Of a stretch of 64,000 nucleotides of DNA, positions 24,588 through 38,000 are shown piece after piece. Under the pieces are notes generated by a model, which saw nothing but the letters and a program-made list of their open reading frames with translations, was not told the DNA's origin and did no database searches. This DNA is from Quillaja saponaria (lineage: Eukaryota; Streptophyta; Magnoliopsida; Fabales; Quillajaceae): positions 8,132,134 to 8,196,133 of the forward strand of contig CM055618.1 of the NCBI GenBank assembly GCA_029379385.1. The letters run 5' to 3'. The translations under genes were made by a program, and so were the position numbers. Within the stretch, counting starts at the first letter, position 1, and the number at the start of each line of letters is the position of its first letter.

Positions 24588-26832
24588 TACTATATGAAAA
24601 TGTTGTATCAAAAAGTGCGTATCAGAGACAACAAATTAAGGTCTCTGATAACCATTATTTGAGACCATGAATCAATTTTCAGAGACTGTTACTTGCTCTC
24701 TTAGATATCTCACAAGTTAATCCTTCATCCTGTCATCTAATGTTATAATCACAGTCGCTGATAGTTGAATTTTTTGGCCCCAAATAGCGCAAAATTATCA
24801 AAGATCGCATTGATATTTTCAGAGACAGAATCTGCGGATTCCAAATGTAGTTTTTTTTTTTTTAGTATATTTATCTGAGACCATTTTTAATGTTAGTGGA
24901 GACCGCTAGATAATTAATCCCAAATCAAAACCCTTACATTCCTTATTCATTCTTAGCATCTCTTATCTATTTCTGTTTCTCATTCTACCTGCGTTCACAT
25001 GTCCTTAAAACGTTGAGCCGTTGTTCTCCACCCCTAGAAGTCATCTTCAACCACCCTTGAGAGGTCGTGACGCCGTCTGGTCCGTTGTTGTCCTCCTCAT
25101 CTCACGTCTGTTCTGCTCCTTCTTCTTCACCTTCTCTGCTAGTGTTTGGATTCCAATTTTCTACTTGCTGGGTACAAACTCTTTTGGATCTCCAAGTACA
25201 CCCACCGTCCCATTTCCTCTGGGTTATCTGTTCCCCCAGGCGTCCGACAACATCCAAAGTACCCACTGCACTATGCATCAGTAAACCTTAACATGGGCAT
25301 ATTTATTTTGTCAGTGCTATATGTACATTTTAAATATCATCAGTTGTATGTGTGATCCTTTTTGCTAATGAACCTAGGCTTTGATTCTTTTTGTTTAGTT
25401 TTATTTATTATTTGGTAACTGTAAAGTTGATATGGCCAAGTTTTTGGCTTTTGCCATTGGAAATGTCATATTTAGTTTCTTCGTATAATTTCTGCGAGAT
25501 ATAGAATCATCTTTACATCTTTGTATAATTTTTGTCTTTCTTGCTATTATTTCAAAGTCTTGAAAAGGCTAGCAGTCCATAGTATAGCTAAGTAAGCCAC
25601 ATGGTTTGAAAATTTTCGGCTTCTTAATATTATGTATTTGTATGCCTATACATATAGAAATGGTGTTTTCATTATACTGTACTGTATATAGCTACAGACT
25701 TAGAACCATGAACTTCTCATTTAACAAAGACCATTTTATTTGCCGTCATTCTATGGCACTTCAGGCACTTAATAAGAGTATAGGTTGAAATGAAAATTAA
25801 GTTGATGAGTTTGGTTAATTTATTCACCTTACACATTCTATGGATAGATGTTATTGTTTGTGAAGGTGATGCTAATTGGTCTTGAAAAAAGAACTAAACA
25901 GCCTTTTGGTTTTCTTATGGGAAAAGGCTTAAACATGGGAGATTATTACATGACATGTTTGTGCTTATATTCTCTCAGCTAATTGTGCTAATTGTTTTTA
26001 ATATTATGATTATAAGAGTAGATATTTGACGAAAAATTATCAAAATATCTGTAAATGGGAACGTTGTTATGTTGCCTAAATATTTTCTTAACTTACTGAT
26101 TTATTAAATGCCAAATTAATATGAAATTGATTCCTATAGTAATGTTTCATTCAAGCTATTCCTTCATTTTCTAGTGCTCAGTAATCTATAATGAAGAGTC
26201 ACATAATCAAGACAACGATAATGCTGATTTGACAAGACCTTTGTTCTAATTTGTAAGTTGTTTGAACTTTTTAAATATATAAACAAATTTGATACTAAAG
26301 TCTAGAATTGATTTCTCATGTTATGTTTTTATTAATAAATACATATGACTGTAAATTCTAAATTAGTATTCTATTGTTATTTTTGTAATCAATAGGTATC
26401 TTAAAACCAATAATATATTTTGGAAGATGATATTGTAAATTTTTTGTTAAACTACTAGACACCATAATTAAGATATTAGAGACCGTATAAAACGGTCTTC
26501 GATAACAAGAAATTATTATGCCCGATTATCAAAGACCAAAGCAGTTTTTGAAGAGTATCAGAGACTGACTATTAGAGATCGCTAGTAGTATTTGATAACT
26601 CAATTAATAGAGCAAAAAAGACCATAACAGATACTGCCAATTTCAGTCTCTGATGATAAAATCAAGATCTCAAATAGTATCGGAGATTGTGCTGTCTCTG
26701 ATGTGATGCATCAGACACTAGGATAACTGACATCACTCATCAGAGACCGCGCACAGTCTCTGATAACTATCCAAAGACCAGGAAATGGACTGTCACAATT
26801 AGCAATCTCTGATACTAAATTTTCTTGTAGTG
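24588..26832. mobile_element. Non-autonomous CACTA-type element with subterminal repeats, 2.2 kb
   Basis: The right end, reverse complemented, begins CACTACAAGAAAATTTAGTA. The left end begins TACTATATGAAAATGTTGTA, and the first 23 bases align with five differences, so the left CACTA has become TACTA. Flanking triplets are TTC and TTT, close to a 3-bp target duplication. Both ends carry clustered copies of a TATCAGAGAC-type motif in both orientations (24.6-24.9 kb and 26.48-26.82 kb), the subterminal array where CACTA transposase normally binds. No transposase is encoded. A clearly less AT-rich block (about 24970-25290) with short open frames lies inside. It may be captured host sequence, but I do not recognise the gene. 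Confidence 0.75.
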
Positions 26833-29800
26833 TTTCGACTCACGTTCCAATGTCATTGGATCATATTATTATCTATTGTGTTGGATCTCAATCTAACCCA
26901 TATTCGGATTGGGTTTGTAAATCCAATATGATCCTCTCTTTTCTTTCCTGAACTCAAATTTATGAATGTTTGCTATATTAATTTACCTGTATTCATAAGA
27001 GCCATGCATTTTTTATTTTTTTATTTTTTATAAATTTGTACAATTTAAGAAAATATTAACACATATCAAAAGAATAAGAGTAATTTAGAATAATATCAAG
27101 GAAGTTGACAAAATAAAAGAAAAAAAAATAAGAGAGTTGATTAATAAATTTTCCTAGTTCCTAATCTAGAAAATTTTACATAATAATTTACTTGAATAAT
27201 TTGTATAGATCAATATAAGAAAATCAAAAAGACATAAATTAAGAAATTTGATTCATTAAATTTTATTTAGAAATTTAATTGTTTAAAAATAAGATTTATT
27301 TAGATAATTAAAGAATTTAATACCATGATTTATTTAGGTAAATAGAGAAAATTAAGGAATTTATTTAGGTAATATCACATCACAATTTTTGCAGGCTTAA
27401 TTGCAATGATCAAGTGTTCTATTAATATTGTAATATAACATAGATTTATTTTCATAAATCATTGAATTTACCAAAAAAGAAAAAAAAGGATCCAATTCGG
27501 ATATATCTGACATGAACCACATATCTTTTTCTATTGGCTCAGGGTGGGGCAAAATGGTTTTGGATCAGGGTCAGGCTTAATTCGGTTCATTGTTGTCTCT
27601 ATGTATTTGAGAGTGTGGAGGGAGTCAAAAAAAAAAAAAAAAATGACATTTATGATATATTATCATTTAAGAGTTTAAAAAAAATGAATTGAGATGAAAT
27701 AAGAGGAAAATGTACCTTTTTTATTTGGGAGATAATGCCTCTATTTGTTTTGGCTTTTAAAACAATTTTTAAGTTTAAGATTTTCTACAAATCTATTTAG
27801 TAGTAAAGGTTTTATTTTTTAAGTTTTACTAAGTTTACTAAAAAACATTTTTGGGCTTTTAGAGCTTTAAAAATTGAAGTTGAAAGAAGAAACTTTTTCA
27901 AATAAAAAACAAGAGAAACTCAAATAAATTTTAATAATTATTTTATTTAGACAAATATAACCACAATATTTGTTAAAATTGTCATTTTAGTAATTTTAAT
28001 TCTCAATATCTTTTTAAAAAATAAGATAAAATAAAACAATTTTTTTTATATCTTACAATACTTTTAAGTTAACTTGTCCAAAAACTTTTTTAGCTTTTTT
28101 ATACAACACTTTTTGAAGCACTGTATTTGAAAAGTATTTTTACTTACAGTGTTTTTACACACACTTAACCAAACACGCCAAATGTGTTATTACATACTTT
28201 ACAATTTTTTTCTTTAAATTTTTTATTTGAGTATTAATAGGTATTTGCTAAAAAGGATATAAATATATTTTTCATCATATATAAAAATTATAATGTACTT
28301 TATCTGCTCCATTCAAATCTGCCAAATTTTGAGAAATGAAAAAATTATATATATTTTTAGGGATTTAGAAGAGTTGAAAAACAATATGCATATTCTATTC
28401 TACTCTTCTCTCTATTTTCCTTCATCCCAATGAGCCCTAGAGATTTGATATCACTTCACAAGATTCATAATTTTATCATGAGTTATTCGGCTGCTTGTGT
28501 TTGTTCAAATTGAAGAGACTAACGAACATAATTTGAATGTGTTGAAGCCAACATGCATTTACCAAAGTTTGAATTTTTCTAGATAATTAGTGATTCTTTT
28601 AGAATGCACTAAAATTATTCTTAGCTAGGGCTGCGAGACATATTTACCAAAACCTGTTCTTTTGGCAACAATTTTCAAGTAGTATTAGTGATATTTAGGA
28701 AATCAGTTATTCATAGCTTTATTTCATCTAATTAGGGTCACAATTTTGCCAAAAACAACTTTGTGAGTCTTGGTTCAAATGGGCAATTTGTGCCTTTCTA
28801 CCAAATAAGTTTGAACTCGTCAAATTTTGTAGGAGACTGATCACAGATGGACCTGGGTTAACTTTCCAACATATTCGTTATTACTGTTTTAATTGGTCTT
28901 GCTTTTGCGAGATCCTAAGCACCAGCCTAGGATTTGAGCTGACTTCTCTTGTATTTGAAGAATACTAGCATGCTCGCGTGTGCTCATATATTTTTTCTTT
29001 TTTAAAGAAAAGGTGTTAAGATTCTTTTTGGTGCATATTCCTATATCAGATGATCAAGTTTTTATCGGGACATACTCCTCTATCTTCTATTAATGATGTA
29101 AAATTCTATAGCCGACTAAACTCTTAATTGTTTATATAACATTTCTCATTATATGAAATGTTTTCAGGCTCTACAATTTTATGTGCTAATAGAGGACTAG
29201 GCCGGGTATAAAGAATTTACACCCCTAGTAAAGGAGTACATTCTGAGAAGGTTAATCTACTACAGGAGTGTGTGCCAGAAAATTTTTTATACTTTTCTCC
29301 TACAAAACATGTATATGAATATGCACGAAAACGCGTACAAGAATGCTAGTAGTTAAAATGGAGGGCTTGTATGAATGAGGTGTTTTGAAGAGGCTAAAGT
29401 CAACATAAAGAACGGGATGTTCAACACCCGGTTTTTATATATATAATTGGGCTCTTCCAGACTAGTTTCATGCTCCAAATTGGGTCTTTCTTTCCTTCTT
29501 CTTTTTTTATATAAATCGAGTGTCATATAAAACTTGGTCTTTAGGATCCTGTCAAACTTTTATTTATTTATTATTATTATCAAGAACTGGTTTGAATTAT
29601 ATATATATATAAATTGAGTAATATCAAGTGTTATTTTTTTCTAGGTTAATTTTTTTTTTTAAGTTAGGAGTTTATTTATTTTTTAGTTTGAATAATAATA
29701 GTTTTTTTATTTAATGAAAATATAAATTATAGGTTTCATAATAATTTGAGTCAATTAAATTTTTTCTTTCTTACCAAGTTTTTTTTTTCAATTATCTTAA

Positions 29801-30891
29801 AATAGGTGCATTAAAAGAGGAGGGACGTGGTAGAATTTTTTTAATACATTATAAATTGAAAAAAAATATAAATAATATGTTTAGCATTACAATCTTGAAA
29901 CATTTCTGCAGAGTAAAAGTTTTAGAAAGTAGCCGATTTTGTTTCTTACCAAAATCGATAATAAATTGTATAGATATATATCATCAATTTTTTAATAAGC
30001 ATCATAGACTGCTAAACTAAAAAAAAAAAATATGACTACACTAGTCTCCAGAAACCATAGTATAATTTTTTTTACCATAATATAATTTTAATAAAATAAA
30101 TTATAAAAATAAATCTTGTACATAAATTAAAATTGTTAAATATGGGAAAATTAGCAAAATATTTGTTAGATGAAAGGAATCAATTATTTTATGAATAAAA
30201 TGATCAAATTAAGTTTTGCGTTACTTAAATACATTTATCATTCAATTATTCTCTTTAATTGTTTGTTAATTCATTATATTGAGAAATGAATAAAACTACA
30301 AATGTGTGGATCAATCCTACTCTGATCAATTATATTACACTCATTCATTCCTCATTTAATTGCTTTTGAAGTAATTCACAAAATTTTACACAAATGAAAA
30401 ACTAAGTTAAGATTAAAATAATAAAATAGGTTGAGAAAGAGAAGAACGTGCATCTCCACAAGGAAATTGACATTAAAAATACAAATCTATCCAACTCGTA
30501 AGAAAATAAAAAAAAATAAAAATACACATCTCTGTGAGACCCTCTCTATTTATCTTGATTGTACTGAATGAATCTTGATGTATACTTATCTTGTTCAGAC
30601 GATTGCCTGAACTTGGCGTTATGCCCTTTCTATGTAAGAAAAAATTATTAAACAATGCAAATGCAAAAGCATAATATTCCCTTCCTTTATAAGAAAAAAA
30701 TATTAAAAATCACAATGCAGAAGCATAATAAGATACTAAAATATGAAGAAAATGATTGTACCGTTAGTCTCTCATATCGTGTGCCGGCATTTTAGAAATC
30801 GAATTCTTGAAATGCTTTTGCAATAGACCTTAATTTGTATGACCAACGATGCCACAATTAAAACAAACAAGCTAACACCTTCATATTGCAA
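26833..30891. other. Very AT-rich intergenic DNA, with possible nested MITE pieces at 27.6-28.44 kb
   Basis: No gene recognised. About 27730-28183 may be a hAT-like MITE: its right end, reverse complemented, reads GGCGTGTTTGGTTAAGTGTG and loosely mirrors TTTGTTTTGGCTTTTAAAAC at the left. It may sit within a second weak inverted-repeat element (about 27595-28430, end AGGGCTCATTGGGATGAAGG). The remainder is low-complexity. The last 200 bp before 30891 belong to the ORF1 relic described at 34955-35062. Confidence 0.35.
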
Positions 30892-31141
30892 TGTTAATAC
30901 TTGTTTTAACCCAAGCCCAATAAGCCCCAATAAGCCCAACACTCTCCTATAAATACAATCCTTGGCTCTTCTCTTTTACTCTATATATATTTGCTTATCT
31001 TTCTATATGTTAACATACGCTTCGAAGTGCTACCAGGTCTTTCAGACCACCTCGGCAGGTTTACCGAAAAATAGGTATAAGGAAAGGCATTAAGGAAACC
31101 ACCTCACTAGATCTTTAACTCGGACAAAATGAACATTAACA
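30892..31141 (+). repeat. 5' LTR of the non-coding retroelement
   Basis: 250 bp, TG...CA. It is about 17 bp shorter than the right LTR because of a small deletion after AATCCTT. It contains CTATAAATA near 30949. Confidence 0.88.
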
Positions 31142-34100
31142 TTGGTGCTGTCCGTGAGAAGTTTATATAATGTGAACTTCTTGACGCCACACAACTTTTT
31201 CCACCTCGCCAACTTGCCCACTAGACAACAGTTCAAACAAAAACCCTACCCAATTTCCTTTAAAACCTCTTATAAGACCAAACCTCCATACTCCCTGAGT
31301 TAAATACCTTCAATTGTAGAGCTCCTCAGCTCACGACAGGCTTCGTCTTCTTCTTTTGAGCTCTCAAAACCTTATTTCCTTCATCAGCACAAACTGAAGA
31401 TTGGCTTAGCAGTGTATGTAGAGACACACAAGTTTAATTATCATGTCGAATGCTTGGGAATGGTAAAACCCATGACCACTGCCATTTTTTAGAGAACCAA
31501 AGCCATATGTTTTGCTTCTAACTAGGCAGGATGTGGTGAGACTTCCACAATGCAACCATTACCCCTTGGATCACACACCCAACCTCCAAAAGGCACGCTC
31601 TAGAGACTTGAGTTAACAGGAAGACCTCTTGTAGTGTCAGGGAACGCTCCGGTGACCAATTAACCAGAGGAACAATACCGCCGGCCTTCCCACACTTGGC
31701 CATTAGAGGCGGTCTCCATCTACAAGTCTCTAGCTTAGATCTAGGCCTAGTATGAGCTCAGACCGCCTACTCGATTAAGAACGATAGGCCCACCAACTCG
31801 GTTCGTGCCCAGCAGGCCTCTAGCCTAGCGTACCTCAAGCCCTACAAGCCTCAGCTTGACTAAAGGAGCTCGGCTCGGCTGAGCCAAGTTTAGGCCATAA
31901 GCTTAGCTTGGCCCAATTATACAGATTATCCAAACAACTCAGGCTCTGGCCTAGCTTGCCAACTCGTGCTCTGGCTTGTGGAGCTCAGTCCACCATTCCA
32001 ATCCAACTCTACCAGGTTTTTTATATTATAGTTTGGCTCCCGTGCTTTCATAGATTATAAAAAATGTCCACGTATTTACTAATAGTTACATGAAAAGTCC
32101 AATGCTCAATTATATTTGTATATGTGGCCTAAATTGTTAACTAATTTTCAAATTAGGTCGATAAAATTATGTATTCACACTATAGGCCTAATCTTGTACA
32201 TAATCTCAAATTCAGTCCAAATTTTAATATATTTTTGAAATCAGTCCAAATATTTTACATATTTACATTTCTAGCCTAAAAGTTTAGAAATTACAACTTT
32301 GGCCCTAAAGTGTATATATTTTTCCAAATATGGACCATATCTGATTATAATTACATAAGTGGCCCAATAATTTTTGTAATATGCAGAGTGACCACAAACT
32401 CTTTCATACTTTTCAATTATGCCTCTGTTGGATATATTATTTGCCTAAATGTTACGGGATAATTATACATAGACCTAAGGCTTTTATATTATCATATATA
32501 TGACCTAACTAATTCTAGAAAATTGCATATAGGCCCTTATATTCTTTAAATGGCTTAAAACTTTATAAATTTTGCACAAATTACTTGCGAACTTCCATGT
32601 TCTTATAGAATTGCTTGTTAAGGTTGTATTTACATACAAATCGCCAAGAATCACATGCATAGCTCAATTTACACCTACTTAAATGCTCGATTACGTGTTA
32701 ATAAAAAACAAAAATATTCTAACACAAAGTCCTAAAGATATTAAATTATTCGACAAAAATTCATGAGCTCTCCTAAACCACTATAATTGTGGGGCCATCA
32801 CAAAGATGAGCCCGATCACTAACTTAACAAAGTAATTGATATCTTAAGAGTAAGGGATCGACAATTCAACTCGCCCTACACCCCGCAATTTATAGTTCGG
32901 GATCAAAATGTTAAATTGATCACCTAATGCAAGGTGGTTGGGCGGCCACACTATATTTTTGGCATGTTATTGCTTATTTATTAATCAAAAAGCATGTTAT
33001 TATATGTTTCACCATGATATTTAGCTAATGAATTTCTTGTTGAGATTTACTGTTTGGCTATAGTTGCAAGAAATTCTTATAGTCAAAGCAGAAAGAGAGA
33101 GGCATAGCTCCCCACAACCAATTAAAGAGTTTCACCAAAAACCCATAAGGAAAAAAATGGTCAAGGTTCACCTGGTCGATCAATGGCCTCGATAGGGAAC
33201 CTGACCTCCTGTGGTGCTCGTGGTACTGGTAAGCGAGGTCAACAAACCATAACCTTGCGGTTTGAGCCACCACCGAGTTCATCCAGAGGGAGTGTAAGGT
33301 ACTAGGAAAAGCCCCACCTATGCACGTTAAAGGACAAACCGATGGGGTAGAGCCCTAAGAAGTTGGCAAGATTGGCTACGATGTCCAACTTCGTCAGTCC
33401 ACACTTGGATATGTAAATCTCAAAGGTACTAACTTAGAACGAGTTCTGCCCAGTGCAACCCGAAAGCCCTATGTGGGATCGGATGAAGGAAATCGAAAGC
33501 TTACAACGAGCCTGACCTTATAGAACTTGAGCAGCCTGACAAATAACTAATCAATGTACATAAATTATGAATTAATTGGTTATAAACTACATATAATTGT
33601 AATTGCTTGTCATTTTATTGATTATGAAAGCCAAAGAACTCTAATTTGGGTAACAAGACCTCAAGCTAGGTCTCTTATTTTCACATCAATTAAGCATGGA
33701 AACTAAAAAGTTATAAAACACTCATGAAACATGACAAAGGGTACTCTAAGCACATAGCTCGCCCCTACATGATTATCATTTATCATAGTCATACTATATG
33801 AGATATCTAACATTTCAATAAGATGAGACAGGTTACTGGTATACCGAACGGGCTACTGATCGGAGCTACACGAACAAGTAATCTTCAAAGGTATAAGCCC
33901 TAACTTTTCAAGTTAGCACTCAAAAGGGCAAGAGTACATACTACACACACATGTTCTATTATTTTAAACTTTATATTTGTTTTAAGACTAATGGGAGTTC
34001 TTACTTGGTCAAAGATAAAACTTAACTTCTAACTCAATGACTTCGAACTCATCCTAGCCATTCTTATAGCACAAAGAGCTTTCAGTCATGCCCTTGTTGC

Positions 34101-34687
34101 TTTCACTATTCGAAAACATGGCAGACGCTACATAAACTCTAAACATATCCTTTAATATAGGTTTTCATCGTAGCCAATAGCAGTGCAAACACCTTATGCA
34201 CCCTGGTCGGGTAATTACATTATATTTTCTATATTTTACTACATAATTTATAATCGTAAAGTATATTATTGCATGTTTTACTCTCATATGTGCTTAACGA
34301 ATTTTCCTTTAGGATCGTTACTCAACCATAGTTGCAAGGAATTTTTATAACCAGAGACAAAGAAAGTTAGAGCCATGAGCTCACCTCAACGCCGCAAGGC
34401 TTTGAGCCAAAAGCTCGTCCGTTATGAAAAAGCTCAGTTATCGCTATATCAAGGGGATAAGCCCTAAGGAATCAACTTTACTTTCAGGTCGAACTCGACC
34501 TCAGTTTCACCTCTCAACTTAAATTAGGATCAACGTGGAAACCTCAAACCCAAACTTGAGTCCTGACAGATGAGCATGCCGAATGAGTCCTTCACCAGAA
34601 TATTTCAACCCCCGCAATTTGGTTTTGCCCCCCATTGACTTCAAGTTTGAATCAATTCATTCCTCGAACTCATTTTTTGTGGACTAA

Positions 34688-34954
34688 TATTAATATAGGT
34701 TTTGACCCAAGCCCAACAAAGCCTAATAAGGCCCAACGCTCCCCTATAAATACAATCCTTCACTCTATACTTCACTTTTCTCTTTTACTCTCTTTCTATA
34801 TATTTGCTTATTTCTCCATATACTGACTTAAGCTTCGGAGTGCTAACAGGTTTTTAAGACCACCCTTGCAGGTCTATTGAAGAATGGGTGTAAGAGACAG
34901 CATTGAGGAGACCACCTCACCAGATCTCCAACTTGGACAAAACAAACATTAACA
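34688..34954 (+). repeat. 3' LTR of the non-coding retroelement
   Basis: 267 bp. The terminal TG has mutated to TA, while the end AACA is kept. Many differences from the left copy show the insertion is old. Confidence 0.88.
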
Positions 34955-35062
34955 TGCAAGATTTGTAAATGTTCATCAATCAAAATACTGTGAAGTAAAG
35001 GTTTTGAGATCAACTTGAATTGCAACGTTTGCAAAGCGCCCTTGTTGAAAATTGGGAGAGTG
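34955..35062 (-). pseudogene. Relic resembling an L1-type LINE ORF1 (zinc-knuckle region), split by the LTR element
   Basis: Minus strand: 35060-34955 reads NVAIQVDLKTFTSQYFD. Across the LTR element, sequence below 30891 continues with a YEGVSL-like stretch and CFNCGIVGH after a one-base frame change. Plant L1 ORF1 proteins (DUF4283 plus CCHC-type knuckle) show the same order: a VEVDL-x-KPL strand, a YE-x-LPLLCF turn, then the CxxCG-x-x-GH knuckle. The LTR element sits exactly between the two halves. Stops and frameshifts make this a dead fragment; the rest of ORF1 and ORF2 was not found. The assignment rests on few residues. Confidence 0.4.
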
Positions 35063-38000
35063 ATGAGAAAAATCTATAATAAAGATTATGAGTAGCTATT
35101 ACTCTTATGAATCCTACATGAAAAATCTCAAGAAAATATGGAATCCTTCCGGTGATTTCGATCTAATTTATTTTGGAAAAGGATTTACTTAAAAGCCATA
35201 CTTGCACTTCAGTTGCCTCCATCGCAATCCCTCTCAAGTTTTCAGAATGCGTACTGCCTGCAAAATATATAAAGCACAGCTTCAAAATACGGTGGCCAAA
35301 AATGAAAGAAAAGAAAAAAGAAAAACATCTAGCCACGAAATATAGATAAGTATGAAAATCGTCAATAACAATTAGCATCTAGCATTTATGATTCAAATTC
35401 AGAAACATGTAAACAACCATAATTCTTTTTTCTAACCCACACAACTGTTATCGCTTCCTTCAATGCATCCGGTAGATTAAAATTCAGTAGCCATGGTGTA
35501 ATTAGCCGCAAAATGTCTACCCACAATTCAATACAATGAAACTAAGAAAAGTGAGGTAACTAGAAAGATTCGTACCTAAATTATGAAAAAAATATATATA
35601 CCGAAGAATGAGATTGTGCAATAGAAAGTAAAATTATTGAATAAAAAAAATGAGAAACTATTAAGTTTTTATCAAGTCTTATGGAGGAGTCCATGAAATA
35701 GAAGTAAATAGTTGTCAATAATTAATGTAGGGAAAAACTACAAGAATGTGGATGGGTAGTCAATTCAAATTAGTACTTCAAGTGGCTGCAGTAATATTGT
35801 AGGAGTTGTGGGAGAGTTATAAAGAAAGGTGGGAAATATTTTTTTAATTAGATGTATAAGACATAATAGGAAATTATAGGGTGTCTCTCACTTTTAGAGT
35901 AGTATAGATAAATAATATCATTGAAACGAGTTAACTAGGATTATTAATGATCCAAACTAACCTAATCAGATTCAACAAAGTTGATTCGGTTTTATTGGAT
36001 GTCCCATGTTTATGACTTTGAATATTTATCAAATTATCAAAGTTCGGTTAAATGTCCTCCATATTTATCAAATTATTAAAGATTCTGTTAAATGTTGATG
36101 TCGTTTTTTTACCAAATGCCCAGCTAATAAAGTTGGAATAACTGATAATGGAGTTAACCTCACCATTTCTAATTTGTATTAACTCTATTTTTCTAATTAT
36201 ATAATCTTTTAAACTTTTTACATTCAACTCAGTACAAGAATCTGCAACATCAAGAAAAGACAATATTGTCTCCGATACTATCTTTGCTAATAGTAATTAT
36301 CCGTGACAAATTTACTGTACGCATAACTAAGTACGTAATGAAAACTAAGGATGTCCTCGGACCATATTCTACTCATCCCTGTCATGATCCTGGTGCAGCT
36401 GTAGTGCTCCCGAACGTCTATGAATTTATATTTTGCTAACATAGAAATTCTATATATTTGTGTAAACTACAAATCACTTACATGTCCAAGACACACACTG
36501 TTAATTCAAATAGCAAACTATTTGCACAAGCAAGTCACGTTAGTCGTCAGGATGTGTTGGTACCCCTAGCTCATCAAAGAAACTGATATTTGGTATTTTG
36601 ATCCTCAATATAAGTATATTTTCTAGACAATCCTCAATTTAGAGATTTATTAATGTCAAGTCAATGGACAAAAGAGAAGTCGAGGGGAAAATACTTGCAA
36701 TTACTTGAGATAAAACTATAGAACTGAAGAAATGTTGGTGATACTTCATCAATTTATAGATGTTAAAAACATGTAAGAAATATTAATTACAAAAATATAA
36801 TCTGTGGTGTGAGAAACTAATAAATTATCTTAAATTAATTTTATAGAATAAATCCAACCTATTAGTTGTATAATGCAAAATTGAATAAATATGAATTTTT
36901 ACACTAATTCATTCATCTCAAACACAACTATAAAATTCACTTCAAACAAATGAATTACATAGTTTTAATTATTTTAAATGCATTATTAAACTTCAAATAA
37001 TTGACAATTTTAATCTCAAACGATATATATATATATATGTATTATATATCAACATAAACCAAGGTGACTACAAGGAAGTGAAACACAGTTTCGCAAGGAA
37101 ATCGATTCATTGACATTCTCTTGTTAATGAGTTAAGGGAGGGGTCGGAGAGAAAAAAACTTGCCTCGTCAAATCTTGCCCGCTAAATGACGGGGGATGGG
37201 AGATAGCTTCACCACTCAATCCCTCACCAGTTTTCTCACAAAATCACTTATTAAATACTCGTTATTTCCTCACCAAACTTGAGGGAATCGCCAAACTAGA
37301 GTGCATTCCCCTGCCTTTTTTACTAGTTTTTATGCAGTCCCTCTCCTTTCCCAAATTTTTTTGCAATGTCTTTATTTTTTTCTTTTTTCTTTTTTATTAT
37401 TGCTTCTCCTCATTTTAAAATAAATTAAACATACTTAAATAACATTGCATTACATTCAATGAATCCCCCCAAACCCTCAATAACATTACAACAGGAATTA
37501 CTCAAGTTTCACAACAATTGAACTCAACATACATACATAAAACATGAAAATCATACCTAGTCGTAATGAATATTAACTTAAAATGAAAATAAATAAATAA
37601 ATTATTAAGTTAAAAGAAGTTATTGTTTAAAACCTAGCTAATTATGACCTAAATACTTTTCTTCACTACAGCAACTGTCCTAATTAATAAATATGTAATT
37701 AATAACAAATTTTGTAAGGAATGTAACTTACTAACTTTAAAAAGAACACATTTCAAAATAAATTTACATTTTGCATGGACGTAGACCTAGAGCAGTACGA
37801 GGAGCTCTGCCAGCAAGCAGCACTCCTTCAAATGCCTCATCAACAACAGAGCATAGCTATTTGCTCTGAGCTGACACAATGTCTCTAGAAAGCTCACTCC
37901 TCACCCCTCATGTCAATAACGAAGCATATCTATTTGCTGAGGTGACACAATGTCTCTAGAAAGCTCACTCCTCACATCTCATGTAAATAAGAATTCCTCA

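Larger units (their letters stand above)
30892..34954 (+). mobile_element. Non-coding LTR retroelement (LARD-like, Gypsy-type primer site), 4.06 kb
   Basis: Two LTRs (30892-31141 and 34688-34954) share CCAAGCCCAA, CCTATAAATACAATCCTT, TTTGCTTAT and the end CATTAACA. TGCAA is duplicated exactly at both borders (30887-30891 and 34955-34959), a 5-bp target duplication that fixes the ends. Directly after the left LTR, TTGGTGCTGTCCGTGAGAA (31142) resembles the TGGCGCCGT-type primer binding site of plant Gypsy elements. CCTATAAATA in each LTR is a plausible TATA box. The 3.5-kb interior has no gag or pol, so it must depend on a helper element. It holds a decayed internal direct repeat (about 32993-33105 and 34259-34366) and a stretch of short periodic motifs at 31990-32440. 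Confidence 0.88.

Noticed and set aside
34635..34826. Short open frame of 63 codons at the LTR edge
   Set aside because: It crosses the border into the 3' LTR of the non-coding retroelement and has no features of its own.
36048..36263. Minus-strand open frame of 71 codons
   Set aside because: No recognised motif, overlaps the 39-bp direct repeat, and AT-rich; likely chance.
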